From Candidimonas humi (GTDB lineage Bacteria; Pseudomonadota; Gammaproteobacteria; Burkholderiales; Burkholderiaceae_B), in contig NZ_JAHTBN010000004.1 of the NCBI RefSeq assembly GCF_019166065.1, forward strand, positions 62,001-126,000: a DNA stretch of 64,000 nucleotides, written 5' to 3'. The notes under the pieces are model-generated. The model searched no databases, was not told the origin of the DNA, and saw only the letters and a list, made by a program, of their open reading frames with translations. The translations under genes and the position numbers were made by a program. Position 1 is the first letter of the stretch, and every line of letters begins with the position of its first letter. Positions 1 through 8,370 of the stretch are shown one piece after another.

Positions 1-393
1 GCACGTGCACATCATGCTGGGGATGGACAGCAGGCTGCCCGTCATGACGCTGCCCATGCCCAGGCCGCCCAGCCAGCGCTTGATCCAGTGTCCCGGCAGC
101 AAAGCCTGCACCGCGGAGCCCAGCAGCAGGCCGAGCAGCAGGGCTTTCCAGATTGCCAGCCCATAGGTCACCGCATAATCGAGCGCCGCCCGCAAGGAAG
201 GGGCGGGCACGGCGCCATCGGCGCCGGTCAGGATTGAACGGCCGATGGAGTGAGTATCGGCCGCCACGAAGGCGCGGCCGTAATACGGCGACCACTTCAC
301 ATAGAACAGGCCTGCCAGCGCAATGAGCACGAAGACGGCGATACCCCAGGCGGGGTGCGGAGAGCGCCGGGAAGGCAAAAGATTGTTCGTCAT
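1..393 (-). CDS. YraQ/ArsP-type inner-membrane permease, C-terminus cut off
   Basis: The first 131 residues of a membrane protein are present; the frame stays open through the left edge, so the gene is incomplete here. A first transmembrane segment lies at about residues 17-33 (WGIAVFVLIALAGLFYV), followed by a periplasmic stretch and a second hydrophobic segment (LAIWKALLLGLLLG). The visible part ends in a Met-Met-Cys-Thr-Cys run just after SIPS, like the cysteine motif of the YraQ/ArsP permease family (DUF318), some members of which export organoarsenicals. The ATG at 391-393 is the first in the frame. The gene is divergent from the small gene at 599. Family assignment is from motif memory; the substrate cannot be inferred. 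Confidence 0.7.
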   Translation of the reverse strand, partial: MTNNLLPSRRSPHPAWGIAVFVLIALAGLFYVKWSPYYGRAFVAADTHSIGRSILTGADGAVPAPSLRAALDYAVTYGLAIWKALLLGLLLGSAVQALLPGHWIKRWLGGLGMGSVMTGSLLSIPSMMCTC

Positions 394-598
394 GGTGTCC
401 GGTGTGTATGCTTGGGATAAGGCAGCATTTGCTGTTACCCGTAGTTTATTGCAGCTTGTCCGGGGGGCAATGATATGCCAGGGCATCCGGACATGGGCAC
501 GAGTTGCGCTTCCGACGCAGTAATCTGTCGATTCTCGATATCCTCTAAGATGCTGCCTGGCGAGTTTGCCGCTGGCAGGCCGCAACACCGGACTCTTC

Positions 599-865
599 AT
601 GAAAAAAACCGATCTCGAAAAGCAGAAAGCCCTGAAACTCATGGGCAAGCTCAATGCTGCCACGCCGCCGGGCCGCTATGCCGGCGCTGCCCCTGCTGTG
701 GATCGGCGCGAACAGCGCCGCCTGGACCAGGCCGCAGGCCTGGTGTCCTTTCCCGTCAAACTGCACCAGCCATTGATTTCGGCCTTGAATGCCAAGGCGC
801 AGGCGGACGGCATCAGCGTCAACGAACTGGTGAACAAGCTGCTGGCCGAGGCGCTGAAGGCTTAA
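599..865 (+). CDS. Small ribbon-helix-helix-like protein
   Basis: An 88-residue basic protein starting MKKTDLEKQ. The C-terminal half (VSFPVKLHQPLI, then ISVNELVNKLLAEAL) has the short strand followed by two helices of an Arc/MetJ ribbon-helix-helix fold, where the NEL turn would open helix 2. It could be a small DNA-binding protein or the antitoxin-like half of a pair. It ends 3 bp before yaiI, so the two are probably co-transcribed. A longer frame opens upstream at 566, but MKKT is the natural N-terminus. No clear Shine-Dalgarno sequence is visible. Target and function are unknown. Confidence 0.6.
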   Translation: MKKTDLEKQKALKLMGKLNAATPPGRYAGAAPAVDRREQRRLDQAAGLVSFPVKLHQPLISALNAKAQADGISVNELVNKLLAEALKA

Positions 866-868
866 TCC

Positions 869-1342
869 ATGAATATATGGGTCGATGCCGACGCCTGTCC
901 CGCCGTCATCAAGGACATTCTGTATCGGGCGGCGCAGCGATCGCAGCAGCCACTCACCCTGGTGGCCAACCAGATGCTGCGCACGCCGCCGTCGCCTTTG
1001 ATCCGGGCCGTCCAGGTGCCGCGAGGATTCGATGTGGCGGACGCCTATATCGTCGAGCACGCGTCTACCGGAGACCTGGTCATTACCGCGGATATTCCCC
1101 TTGCGAGCGAGGTGCTGCGCAAAGGGGCGCTGGTGCTCAGCCCACGCGGCGAGCGCTACACCGCCGACAGCATAAACGAGCGCCTGTCGATGCGGGACAT
1201 GATGGAAGAATTGCGCAGCGCTGGCGTCGATACCGGCGGCCCGCCGGCTTTCAGCCAGGCGGACAGGCGCGCATTTGCCAACGCCTTGGACCAGGTATTG
1301 CAGAAGGTGCTACGGGCAGACGCTGCCGGGCGCGGTCGATAG
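869..1342 (+). CDS. yaiI: YaiI/YqxD family protein (UPF0178)
   Basis: A 157-residue protein with the family hallmarks: the N-terminal [11 protein letters not shown], an internal VADAYIVE and ITADIPLA, and SPRGERYT near the middle. Length matches the family (about 150 residues). The acidic residues of VDADACP and TADIPLA recall PIN-like nuclease folds, but no activity is established for the family as far as I know. It follows the ribbon-helix-helix gene by 3 bp. After its stop there are about 375 bp without a convincing gene, and the accessory cluster begins. Confidence 0.9.
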   Translation: MNIWVDADACPAVIKDILYRAAQRSQQPLTLVANQMLRTPPSPLIRAVQVPRGFDVADAYIVEHASTGDLVITADIPLASEVLRKGALVLSPRGERYTADSINERLSMRDMMEELRSAGVDTGGPPAFSQADRRAFANALDQVLQKVLRADAAGRGR

Positions 1343-1718
1343 ACAGGCTGGGTTCGAGGAGACCGGCAACTGCGGTTCTCCCCATACCCTGGACACGGCA
1401 TTTCCCGACTCTGGCCGGTCCGGGCAATATCAGGCCGTCTTTGGAAGCCATACATCGCGCTCTGGCGAGTTCCGCTATCGCGCCAGCCCCTGTTTCCAAG
1501 GGGCGTTAAGATGCCACCTTAAGGTTTAATCAAAATGAAGCAAGAACTTGTACTTCACCGGATACAACTGCCCCCCACGATCCGGAAAACAGACGTGTCG
1601 CGCTTGTAAGGGGCGGCGCGCCGGGTTTTGGGGCGGCTATGGGTTTAGCTGCCTTGCCTTGAATTGCGGCGCAAACCCTGACTATCTCCAACTGCCTTGA
1701 ATATCTTCAAAACTTAAT
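1343..1718. other. Intergenic stretch without a convincing gene
   Basis: This 376-bp stretch separates the yaiI pair from the catabolic cluster. I see no RNA gene, insertion-sequence end or strong terminator in it. A 24-codon frame starts at 1535 (MKQELVLHRIQ) behind an AAGG, but has no other support. The region just before 1719 (AT-rich, TATCTTCAAAACTTAAT) probably carries the promoter of the dehydrogenase gene. Base composition becomes visibly less GC-rich here. Confidence 0.4.
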
Positions 1719-2513
1719 ATGACAATCCCCAACTCTTCTCTACCGGTCAGTGTCGTAACTGGCGCCGCGCGCGGCATCGGGCTCGCAACCATTCGATGGT
1801 TTCTGGCTCACGGCCACCAGGTGGCTATGCTCGACATCAATGCCGAGGAACTCACAAAAGCCGCACTCGAATATCAAGGTGACGAGCGCGTACTTGCGCT
1901 GCCCTGCGACGTGTCGAACCCCGAGCAAGTGCAAGAGACCATGGCGCGGATCGAGGCGCACTTTGGCCGCATCGATGCGCTGGTGAACAATGCCGGCGTT
2001 GCCGTGTTCAAGACCTTGGGCACGACCTCGTTCGAAGAGTGGCGCTACGTGATGGCGACAAACCTGGATGGCGCCTTCCTCTGCTCGCAAGCCTGCGTAC
2101 CCGTGATGTTAAAGAACGGCGGCGGTTCAATCGTCAACATCGCGTCGATCTCGGGGTTGCGCGCCAGCACCTTGCGCGTTGCCTATGGCACCAGCAAGGC
2201 CGCGCTCATCCACCTTACGCGCCAACAGGCGGTTGAATTCGGAACCATGGGAATCCGGGTCAACGCAATCGCGCCGGGGCCCGTCGAAACCGAAATGGCC
2301 AAGCAAGTCCATTCGGCAGCAATCCGGGCCGACTATTACGACAGTATTCCGCTCGGTCGCTATGGCACTATGGAAGAAATTGCGTCGGCGGTCGGTTTTT
2401 TGTGTACACCGGACGCCAGCTATGTGAATGGCCAAGTGCTCGCCGTCGACGGCGGATTCGATGCGGCAGGCGTCGGCTTGCCGACTCTGCGCCGTGAGGC
2501 CGGCGGACACTAA
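1719..2513 (+). CDS. SDR-family NAD(P)-dependent oxidoreductase
   Basis: A 264-residue classical short-chain dehydrogenase. The cofactor motif TGAARGIG is at residues 14-21, NNAG at 90-93, catalytic Ser143 lies in IASISG, and Tyr156/Lys160 form YGTSK. CDV at residues 63-65 is the usual adenine-contacting element. Asp39 after strand 2 (MLDIN) favours NAD over NADP. Substrate is not predictable: such enzymes oxidise alcohols or reduce ketones or aldehydes. It converges with the hydrolase gene, their stop codons overlapping by 3-4 bp (2510-2513), which suggests both belong to one accessory cluster. A link to aldehyde metabolism by the operon opposite is inference only. Confidence 0.85.
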   Translation: MTIPNSSLPVSVVTGAARGIGLATIRWFLAHGHQVAMLDINAEELTKAALEYQGDERVLALPCDVSNPEQVQETMARIEAHFGRIDALVNNAGVAVFKTLGTTSFEEWRYVMATNLDGAFLCSQACVPVMLKNGGGSIVNIASISGLRASTLRVAYGTSKAALIHLTRQQAVEFGTMGIRVNAIAPGPVETEMAKQVHSAAIRADYYDSIPLGRYGTMEEIASAVGFLCTPDASYVNGQVLAVDGGFDAAGVGLPTLRREAGGH

Positions 2514-4492
2514 ACTGGAGCATTCCGCGCGCCCGGCATCGATACGGTTTCCGGCGCCAGCCCGTCGCTGCGGCTAGCCAGTTCGACATCCTCTTCCAGC
2601 AAGAATCCCTGCTGGCATAGATGCTCGGCTGCACATGTCAAGGCCGCATGAAGGGCCGATTCATCAGAACGCAGGGCAGGCGGAGATTTCCGGGAGCCCT
2701 GGCTCGATGCCTCGCCAGCCGCCTTCTGGAACGGGATCATGCTTCCGGCAAACAGGTACATGGCGCCTTCGCCCTGGCCGGCGCCACGCAGGTTCCAGCC
2801 CGTATAGGTAGCGCGTGGAACCTGCAGTGCCGGAGCCCTGATGCCACCTGTTTCGTTGCCATTGTCATCCACGGCAGGGACGAGCACTGCATACGCATCG
2901 GCAGCAATGATGCGCGGCGGCTGAATACTCAGGATGCCCTGCTGCTCATTGGGGCCGAAGTCCAGCAATGCCAGTCGATTGGGTGCCGTGGGCAGGGCAT
3001 GCGCCCCGATGTCCGGATATTGACGGCGCCACGCTTCGTATTCCACCAGCGTACCGTCGCTGCGCTTCGGGTAAAGGCTGGGCGGCGGCAAGGTGCCCAT
3101 GCCGGCCCAGGCATCCAGGGCATCGAGCATGGGCCTCAAGAAATAGGTGGACGGCAGGGCGTTGACCGGCAGTTGGCATATTCCCTGCGGCACGGGCGCT
3201 GCAGCCACCGGTGCCGCATGCTGGGACGAGCACACATGATATATGCGCACGCCGGCAGGCTGGTCGAGGTCCTTGCCTCGCGTGTCAGTGTGTACCAGGG
3301 ATGCATGCCGCTGCCAGTACTCACTGGCAGTCTGCACATGCATCACCAGGGGGTCGGTTTCGGCATGCCGCAGAATCGCGTCGCTCTTGCCCGTGTTGTG
3401 ATCGGTGCAAGGCGCGTAGGAAAAGGGGAAGCGGTCGGCGCTATTGAAATGTTCTTCATACTGCTGCCCGCCCATGGCGGACCCATTGGCAAACCGCTCG
3501 GCCAGGGTGATTCGTCCTGCGCCTGAGCCATGCACCAGCACCCCGTCATACAAGCGCTTGCCGGTCCCGTCATCGTTGTAGCCGCGATAGATGAACTCGC
3601 GCAGTGCCCGCGCCGACTGGGAGTGCCCCCAGCCATAGACCCGGGCCAGAGACCCTGCCAAGGGGTTTTTATCCGGATTCGGTTCGCGCCGTAGAAACGC
3701 GATAAATTCGCGCACGGCAGCAAAACCCAGGCCCAATACGCGTGGATCCCGAGCGTCGTACACCAGCTCATAAATCCATCCCGGTTCGAAACCTCCGTCC
3801 AGGGAGAGATATTCATCATCGACAAGGGCCCAGCACGAAGAGTCGATGCGCTGCGGCGGGTCGCCGGGATATCGCCGGCGCACCAGGCTTGCCCGGGATG
3901 GATCTCGGCCTGCAGGGCGCGCAGCCATGGTGCATGCCGAGCCGCCTAGCGGCAACATGGTAATGCCGGGTTCCTCGACAATGAACTCGCGCCGCACAAG
4001 CCCCGTCACCGCCGGACTGGCGTGTACAGACGGCACATCGAGCAGCATGCGGCCATCCCCAGGGAGCAAGTCGCCTTGCCATGCAAGCCAGGCAAGGGCG
4101 TAGCCGCGTCGAAACAGAAAACCGTTACCCGCATCGGCCGGGGTGGCCGGCTCATTGGACAGGAGCGCATCGTTGAACCAGCCCAGCGCCAGTTTATTGC
4201 CACGATTGCACCACTCAAACAGCAAGCGATGATTGCCCCGAGCGGCCGTCATTGGGCACAGAATGGTGAAATCGCCGGCAAACCGGATCAAGCCATCTTT
4301 GCCGGGGGCGAGCAAATGCAAGTCCGTTAGGCTTGCATAGCCGGGATCATGGGGGTCTATGGCGAAACAAGCGCGCCCGACGATTTTCTTATAGCTGCCG
4401 CTCTGCCCGAACGGCGTCCTGCCTGCGAAATCGGTCGAAGCATGGACATCCAGGCTGACATGGCATCCTGCAGGCATGATGTTCCATTCCAA
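2510..4492 (-). CDS. Alpha/beta hydrolase domain protein (Abhydrolase_10-like)
   Basis: A large 660-residue protein resembling the uncharacterised alpha/beta hydrolase domain family with N-terminal beta-rich portion. The nucleophile elbow reads YGWGHSQSAR, giving GxSxS rather than the usual GxSxG, then VHGSGAGR. No signal peptide is visible, so it should be cytoplasmic. It is the last gene of the minus-strand operon, only 2 bp after the ABC ATPase gene. The position suggests it acts on the imported compound or a precursor, for example by ester cleavage; that is inference. Its stop codon overlaps the stop of the convergent dehydrogenase gene. Confidence 0.75.
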   Translation of the reverse strand: MEWNIMPAGCHVSLDVHASTDFAGRTPFGQSGSYKKIVGRACFAIDPHDPGYASLTDLHLLAPGKDGLIRFAGDFTILCPMTAARGNHRLLFEWCNRGNKLALGWFNDALLSNEPATPADAGNGFLFRRGYALAWLAWQGDLLPGDGRMLLDVPSVHASPAVTGLVRREFIVEEPGITMLPLGGSACTMAARPAGRDPSRASLVRRRYPGDPPQRIDSSCWALVDDEYLSLDGGFEPGWIYELVYDARDPRVLGLGFAAVREFIAFLRREPNPDKNPLAGSLARVYGWGHSQSARALREFIYRGYNDDGTGKRLYDGVLVHGSGAGRITLAERFANGSAMGGQQYEEHFNSADRFPFSYAPCTDHNTGKSDAILRHAETDPLVMHVQTASEYWQRHASLVHTDTRGKDLDQPAGVRIYHVCSSQHAAPVAAAPVPQGICQLPVNALPSTYFLRPMLDALDAWAGMGTLPPPSLYPKRSDGTLVEYEAWRRQYPDIGAHALPTAPNRLALLDFGPNEQQGILSIQPPRIIAADAYAVLVPAVDDNGNETGGIRAPALQVPRATYTGWNLRGAGQGEGAMYLFAGSMIPFQKAAGEASSQGSRKSPPALRSDESALHAALTCAAEHLCQQGFLLEEDVELASRSDGLAPETVSMPGARNAPV

Positions 4493-4494
4493 CG

Positions 4495-5256
4495 CTATAC
4501 GACGGCGGGCGCATGCAGGTGCTCGTACACGTCGCGCATGACCTGCCCGAAGTCGGCGCCGGTACGATCCCGTGGGCGGGGCAACGTGACTTCCATATCG
4601 GAAACGACTCGGCCGGGCCGGGCGGACATGACTATGATCTTGTCGGCGAGGAACACGGCTTCCTGCACCGAGTGCGTGATGAACAAGATGGTGGTGCCCT
4701 GGCTTTGCCAGATACGAATAAGTTCCGCTTGCATCATTTCCCGGGACTGGGCATCCAGGGCCCCAAAAGGCTCGTCCATGAGAAGTATGTCCGGCGAAGT
4801 GGCCAGCGACCTGGCAACCGAGGCGCGCTGATACATGCCGCCGGACAATGTGCTCGGCAAGGCATCTTCGAACCCCGACAAGCCCACCAGCTCAATGAAC
4901 GAGCGTGCAATTTTCTGGCGTTCGGCGCGCCCCATCCCACGGGCCGCAAGCCCGAACTCGACATTTCCCTGGACTGTTCTCCAGGGAAATAGCGACTGGC
5001 CCTGAAATACGACCCCTCGTTCCGCCCCCGGGCCCTCGACCGCCTTGCCGCCCACGAGCACCTGTCCTTCGTCGGCGGGAATAAGCCCCGCAATGATGTC
5101 GAACAAGGTGCTCTTTCCGGAACCGCTGGGCCCGACTATGCAGCAGAAACTTCCTCGCGGCACATTGAACGATGCCCCCTCGAGCGCGCTGACTTCGCGT
5201 CCGCCCGAAGTTTTCCATGTCTTGTAGACATGATCGATGGATATATCAAGCACCAA
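4495..5256 (-). CDS. ABC transporter ATP-binding protein, nitrate/sulfonate/taurine type
   Basis: A 253-residue SsuB/TauB-type ATPase. Walker A is GPSGSGKST (residues 42-50), the Q-loop follows in VVFQGQSLFPW, the signature is LSGG at 137-140 (followed by MYQR), Walker B is ILLMDEP (157-163) and the switch region has ITHSVQEA. It powers uptake through the two permeases encoded upstream in the same operon. The gap to the preceding permease gene is 45 bp and to the following hydrolase gene 2 bp. Family members import sulfonates, taurine, nitrate or small aromatic and heterocyclic acids, so the substrate must be read from the context. Confidence 0.9.
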   Translation of the reverse strand: MVLDISIDHVYKTWKTSGGREVSALEGASFNVPRGSFCCIVGPSGSGKSTLFDIIAGLIPADEGQVLVGGKAVEGPGAERGVVFQGQSLFPWRTVQGNVEFGLAARGMGRAERQKIARSFIELVGLSGFEDALPSTLSGGMYQRASVARSLATSPDILLMDEPFGALDAQSREMMQAELIRIWQSQGTTILFITHSVQEAVFLADKIIVMSARPGRVVSDMEVTLPRPRDRTGADFGQVMRDVYEHLHAPAVV

Positions 5257-5301
5257 AGCTCCCCTTCAACAAAGTGGCGCGAACAGGAAATCGACGCAGC
5301 T

Positions 5302-6195
5302 TCATATGGCTGTGAGCGTTCCCGGCAGGATCCGCCGGCCCAGCCAGGACAACAGCTGATCGGAACAGAAGCCAAGCACACCAATGATGATCATGCCTGC
5401 CATGACATCATTGGTGGCCAGGAACTGGCCGGAATAATTGATGAAATAGCCGATACCCGAATTCGCGTTGACCATCTCTGCCGCCAGAATGGCCACCCAT
5501 GAAAATGACAGCCCGAGACGCATGCCGACCACGAGGCTGGGCCAGGCCGCAGGCAAGGTGATCTGCCACAGTATCCGGCGCGGAGACAGGCCGAATGTAT
5601 GCGCGACCTTGACATACAGATCAGGAACCGCGGCAATGCCCGCACGAGCCTGGAACACGATCACAAAGAAGGAGGCATACCAGGTGATGAATACCTTTCC
5701 TGTTTCGCTGAGTCCGAACCAGAACGCCGCAATAGGCACCCAGGCGAACGGGATCACGAAACGCATGGAAATCAGCAAGTAGCGCAGGCTGCGGTTCACG
5801 AAAGGATTCATTGCAAGCACCACGGCAATGAACACCCCCGACAAGGCGCCGAGGATAAAGCCCGCCAGAACACGCCCGGTACTGATCCCGAGGTCGGCCC
5901 AGACCACGGGCGTCGACAGAAGCGCTACCAGCCGGCCGGCGACGTTCGCGGGCGACGGCAAGATGACGGGCAGCGGATTTGCCACCAGCACGATGCCTTC
6001 CCAAACCACCAGCACCAGAAACAAGCCGACCAGGGCAGGGTAGTGGCGCAGTGAACCGCTGGCTAGCCAATCCGCTCGCCGCGGCCGGACAGGCTGCGGA
6101 GCCGGGGTTTCCAGGCCGCGACCCTGCACCGTGCCGTGCGACGCAGGCGTCGAGTCCAGGGAACCGGTTCGATGTCGCACCATAATATTATCCAT
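5302..6195 (-). CDS. ABC transporter permease (SsuC/TauC type), second of two
   Basis: A 297-residue inner-membrane protein with a long polar N-terminus (about 45 residues) and then about six transmembrane segments beginning at YPALVGLFLVLVVWEGI. The ATPase-contacting EAA loop is recognisable around LPAAWPSLVVGMRLGL. It overlaps the other permease gene by 8 bp, showing tight translational coupling. The pair presumably forms a heterodimeric channel, whereas SsuC and TauC usually act as a homodimer from one gene. Substrate is set by the binding protein. Confidence 0.88.
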   Translation of the reverse strand: MDNIMVRHRTGSLDSTPASHGTVQGRGLETPAPQPVRPRRADWLASGSLRHYPALVGLFLVLVVWEGIVLVANPLPVILPSPANVAGRLVALLSTPVVWADLGISTGRVLAGFILGALSGVFIAVVLAMNPFVNRSLRYLLISMRFVIPFAWVPIAAFWFGLSETGKVFITWYASFFVIVFQARAGIAAVPDLYVKVAHTFGLSPRRILWQITLPAAWPSLVVGMRLGLSFSWVAILAAEMVNANSGIGYFINYSGQFLATNDVMAGMIIIGVLGFCSDQLLSWLGRRILPGTLTAI

Positions 6196-7009
6196 GGGAA
6201 GCCGATGCCTCCGGGAACTTCAACAGCACTCGGCGGCACGCCAACAGGAACAGGCTGTTCAGGGTCATGCCGACCAGGCCGATCAGCACCATATAAGAGA
6301 TGACCCCCGTGGGATCGAACTGGTTCGCCGACGCCAGCATCTGATATCCGACGCCATGATTCGCCCCCACCATTTCCGCCACGATCACGCCGCCCCAGGC
6401 GGTCGACAAGCCGTACTGGGCCCCCAGCACGACCCCCCTCAGGCTTGCAGGCAAGACCACGTTGGAGAGCAAAAACCACCGGGACAGTGTAAAGGTGCGG
6501 CAAACGTTGAGGAACACCGGAGGAATGTGTATGACGGCGTCATATACATTCAGGAAAATCACGAAGAAGGTCACCACGAACACGATGAGCAGCTTGCTTC
6601 CCAGGCCTATCCCGAACCACAGGACAGCCAGGGGAATCCAGGCGATGGGGGAAATAGGCCTGAGCAAATCCACCACGGGGACCAGCATCCGGCTGAACAG
6701 GCGCAAGCGGCCCGCCGCGATCGCCAGCGGTACCGTAATCAGCAAGGTGAGAGCCCAGCCCAGCAGCGCCCGTTGCAGGCTGATCGACAAATCGGCCAGA
6801 ACGGATCCGTCGGCCACGCCTTTCGCCAGGGCAAGCGCTACATCCAGCGGCGAGGAAATGACGCCCCGCACCACCGGGTCTGCGGCGCCGGCCGCCTGCC
6901 AGCCGATCAGCAACAACACGGGAATCCAGACTGCAGCAAGGATGTTCCCCAGTTTTGGGACCATGCCTTGCGCAGACCGGGCTGCGGGGGCATTGAGTGC
7001 CGGCGTCAC
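6188..7009 (-). CDS. ABC transporter permease (SsuC/TauC type), first of two
   Basis: A 273-residue inner-membrane protein with about six transmembrane segments, opening with ILAAVWIPVLLLIGWQAAG. The EAA-type loop lies near LPASLRGVVLGAQYGL. Its start codon overlaps the stop of the binding-protein gene by 4 bp, and its end overlaps the next permease gene by 8 bp. Together they should form a heterodimeric import channel for the operon. It differs clearly from the other permease, so the two do not look like a recent duplication. Confidence 0.88.
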   Translation of the reverse strand: MTPALNAPAARSAQGMVPKLGNILAAVWIPVLLLIGWQAAGAADPVVRGVISSPLDVALALAKGVADGSVLADLSISLQRALLGWALTLLITVPLAIAAGRLRLFSRMLVPVVDLLRPISPIAWIPLAVLWFGIGLGSKLLIVFVVTFFVIFLNVYDAVIHIPPVFLNVCRTFTLSRWFLLSNVVLPASLRGVVLGAQYGLSTAWGGVIVAEMVGANHGVGYQMLASANQFDPTGVISYMVLIGLVGMTLNSLFLLACRRVLLKFPEASASHG

Positions 7010-8208
7010 TTTGCTCCTGTCCTCCCTGCAGCTTGTTCCTTTTTCAGCGCCTCTTCGGAAAACTCGGGGTGGATGAAATTCTTGATGAATTTCTCTTTGT
7101 CCAGGTCGTTGGCCTGGGAAATCAGCCCCGCATTCTGGATGAGATTCAGCATGCTCTTGATCACCTCCGGATCCGGCCTGATATCGGTGGGATACGCGTC
7201 ATAGCCCTGCTTGATGATGTAGGCGACATGTTCGGGCGAGATGTGCGCCGCCTTGGCCATGAGCTCATACCCTTGCTCGGGCGACTTGTGCAGCAAGTCG
7301 AAATACCTGATTTCGGCGCGCAGCACGGCGATCACCGCATCGGGATGGGCTTGGGCAAACTTGGAATTGACTTCCCAGCCCTCGCCAACCCAGGGCCCTT
7401 TTCCGCCTATGCTTGCATGGAACTCGGGTGTTGCGGAAATGAGCAGCTTTCCTTTGCCCTGTTGCAGCACCTGGCTGGTAAAGGGAGGCCAGGCAAAAAA
7501 GCCGTCGATCGACCCTTTTTCAAGCAATGCGGGCATGGTGTTCGCAGGCGTGGAAATCAACCGCAGGTCCCTGACTGTCAGGCCGTTCTTGGCCAGAGCG
7601 GCAACCAACAGGGCATATTGCTGGGAGCCGGGGCCGGCCGTGGAAATGGTTTTCCCTTTGAGATCGGCCACTTTCGATATGCCGGATTTCTCGGAAACAA
7701 CCAGTTGGGAACTGTTCAGCTCCGATGTGCCGACCAGCCAGACGTTGGGCGCCTTGGTGGCCAGAGCCATCTCGGGAGCCAGCCCGGCAGCCTGCATGTC
7801 TATGGAACCCGCGACCAATGCAGTGGATGATGCGCCGGCGTTCTGGAACGTGGTCCATTCCACCTTGTAGCCTTGCTCTTCGATCCACTTTACATACTTC
7901 AGGGGCGTTGCGCCGGACAAGCCCTGCTGCACGCCGATACGGATGAGCTTTTGCGCTGAATCGGCCGCCCGGGCCTGCCCGGCAGGCGCCATCTGCGTCG
8001 CCAAAGCTACAACGGCAACCGCCCCGAGGCGCCAAAGACGCCCGCGAAGCGATGCCTTCATGACAGCCCGAAATGGCCGCTGCGGCACGCTCTTGCCGTG
8101 TCCGGCAAAACCGCCACCGCCGCCTGGCGTCAAGAAATATTCTGAATGAGGCGCCGCGTCATTCGATGCGCCCGGAAAGGTGAAGCTTGTCTCACACACT
8201 GGAGCCAT
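7006..8208 (-). CDS. ABC transporter substrate-binding protein, SsuA/TauA type
   Basis: Periplasmic binding protein for the two-permease importer. After the signal sequence it follows the SsuA/NMT1 fold: IRIGVQQGLSGATPLKYV, then NAGASSTALVAGSIDM, and AWPPFTSQVL further on. Two starts are possible. The ATG at 8208 has AAGGGG 7 nt upstream but gives a 49-residue extension. The in-frame ATG at 8061 starts a classical Sec signal (MKASLRGR, hydrophobic core AVAVVALA, cleavage near ARA-AD) but lacks an obvious ribosome site. I report the longer frame because of the ribosome site; the shorter is biologically attractive. Ligand is unknown; the neighbouring ligase and dehydrogenase suggest a small carboxylate or sulfonate. 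Confidence 0.85.
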   Translation of the reverse strand: MAPVCETSFTFPGASNDAAPHSEYFLTPGGGGGFAGHGKSVPQRPFRAVMKASLRGRLWRLGAVAVVALATQMAPAGQARAADSAQKLIRIGVQQGLSGATPLKYVKWIEEQGYKVEWTTFQNAGASSTALVAGSIDMQAAGLAPEMALATKAPNVWLVGTSELNSSQLVVSEKSGISKVADLKGKTISTAGPGSQQYALLVAALAKNGLTVRDLRLISTPANTMPALLEKGSIDGFFAWPPFTSQVLQQGKGKLLISATPEFHASIGGKGPWVGEGWEVNSKFAQAHPDAVIAVLRAEIRYFDLLHKSPEQGYELMAKAAHISPEHVAYIIKQGYDAYPTDIRPDPEVIKSMLNLIQNAGLISQANDLDKEKFIKNFIHPEFSEEALKKEQAAGRTGAK

Positions 8209-8266
8209 GATTTGTCCCCTTATGCTCCTCCTGCGGCGATTCTAGCATCGAGCAATCGCCCAGGAT

Positions 8267-8301
8267 GGTCTGTTTTCCATGTCCAAATCCAAAGGTCTGT
8301 T
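8267..8301. repeat. Direct repeats in the ligase/binding-protein gap
   Basis: GGTCTGTT occurs at 8267-8274 and again at 8294-8301, 27 bp apart. Between them TCCA recurs three times at 6-bp steps (8276, 8282, 8288). The repeats sit in the 162-bp gap between the acyl-CoA ligase and the transporter genes, where a second promoter or processing site could lie. On the minus strand a TAGAAT at about 30 nt before the ATG at 8208 could be a -10, without a good -35. Confidence 0.35.
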
Positions 8302-8370
8302 CTGTCGGATCGTTACTGAGGCATATCGATGTCTCCTTCGAAACCTGCACTTCCAGTTGTCAAAAATTCC

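Noticed and set aside
475-1509. Long plus-strand frame over the yaiI region
   Set aside because: It is out of phase with yaiI, which has clear family motifs, and is rich in Arg/Ala as expected for a shadow frame.
1535-1609. 24-codon frame MKQELVLHRIQ before the SDR gene
   Set aside because: Weak ribosome site, no recognised homology and no role as attenuator evident.
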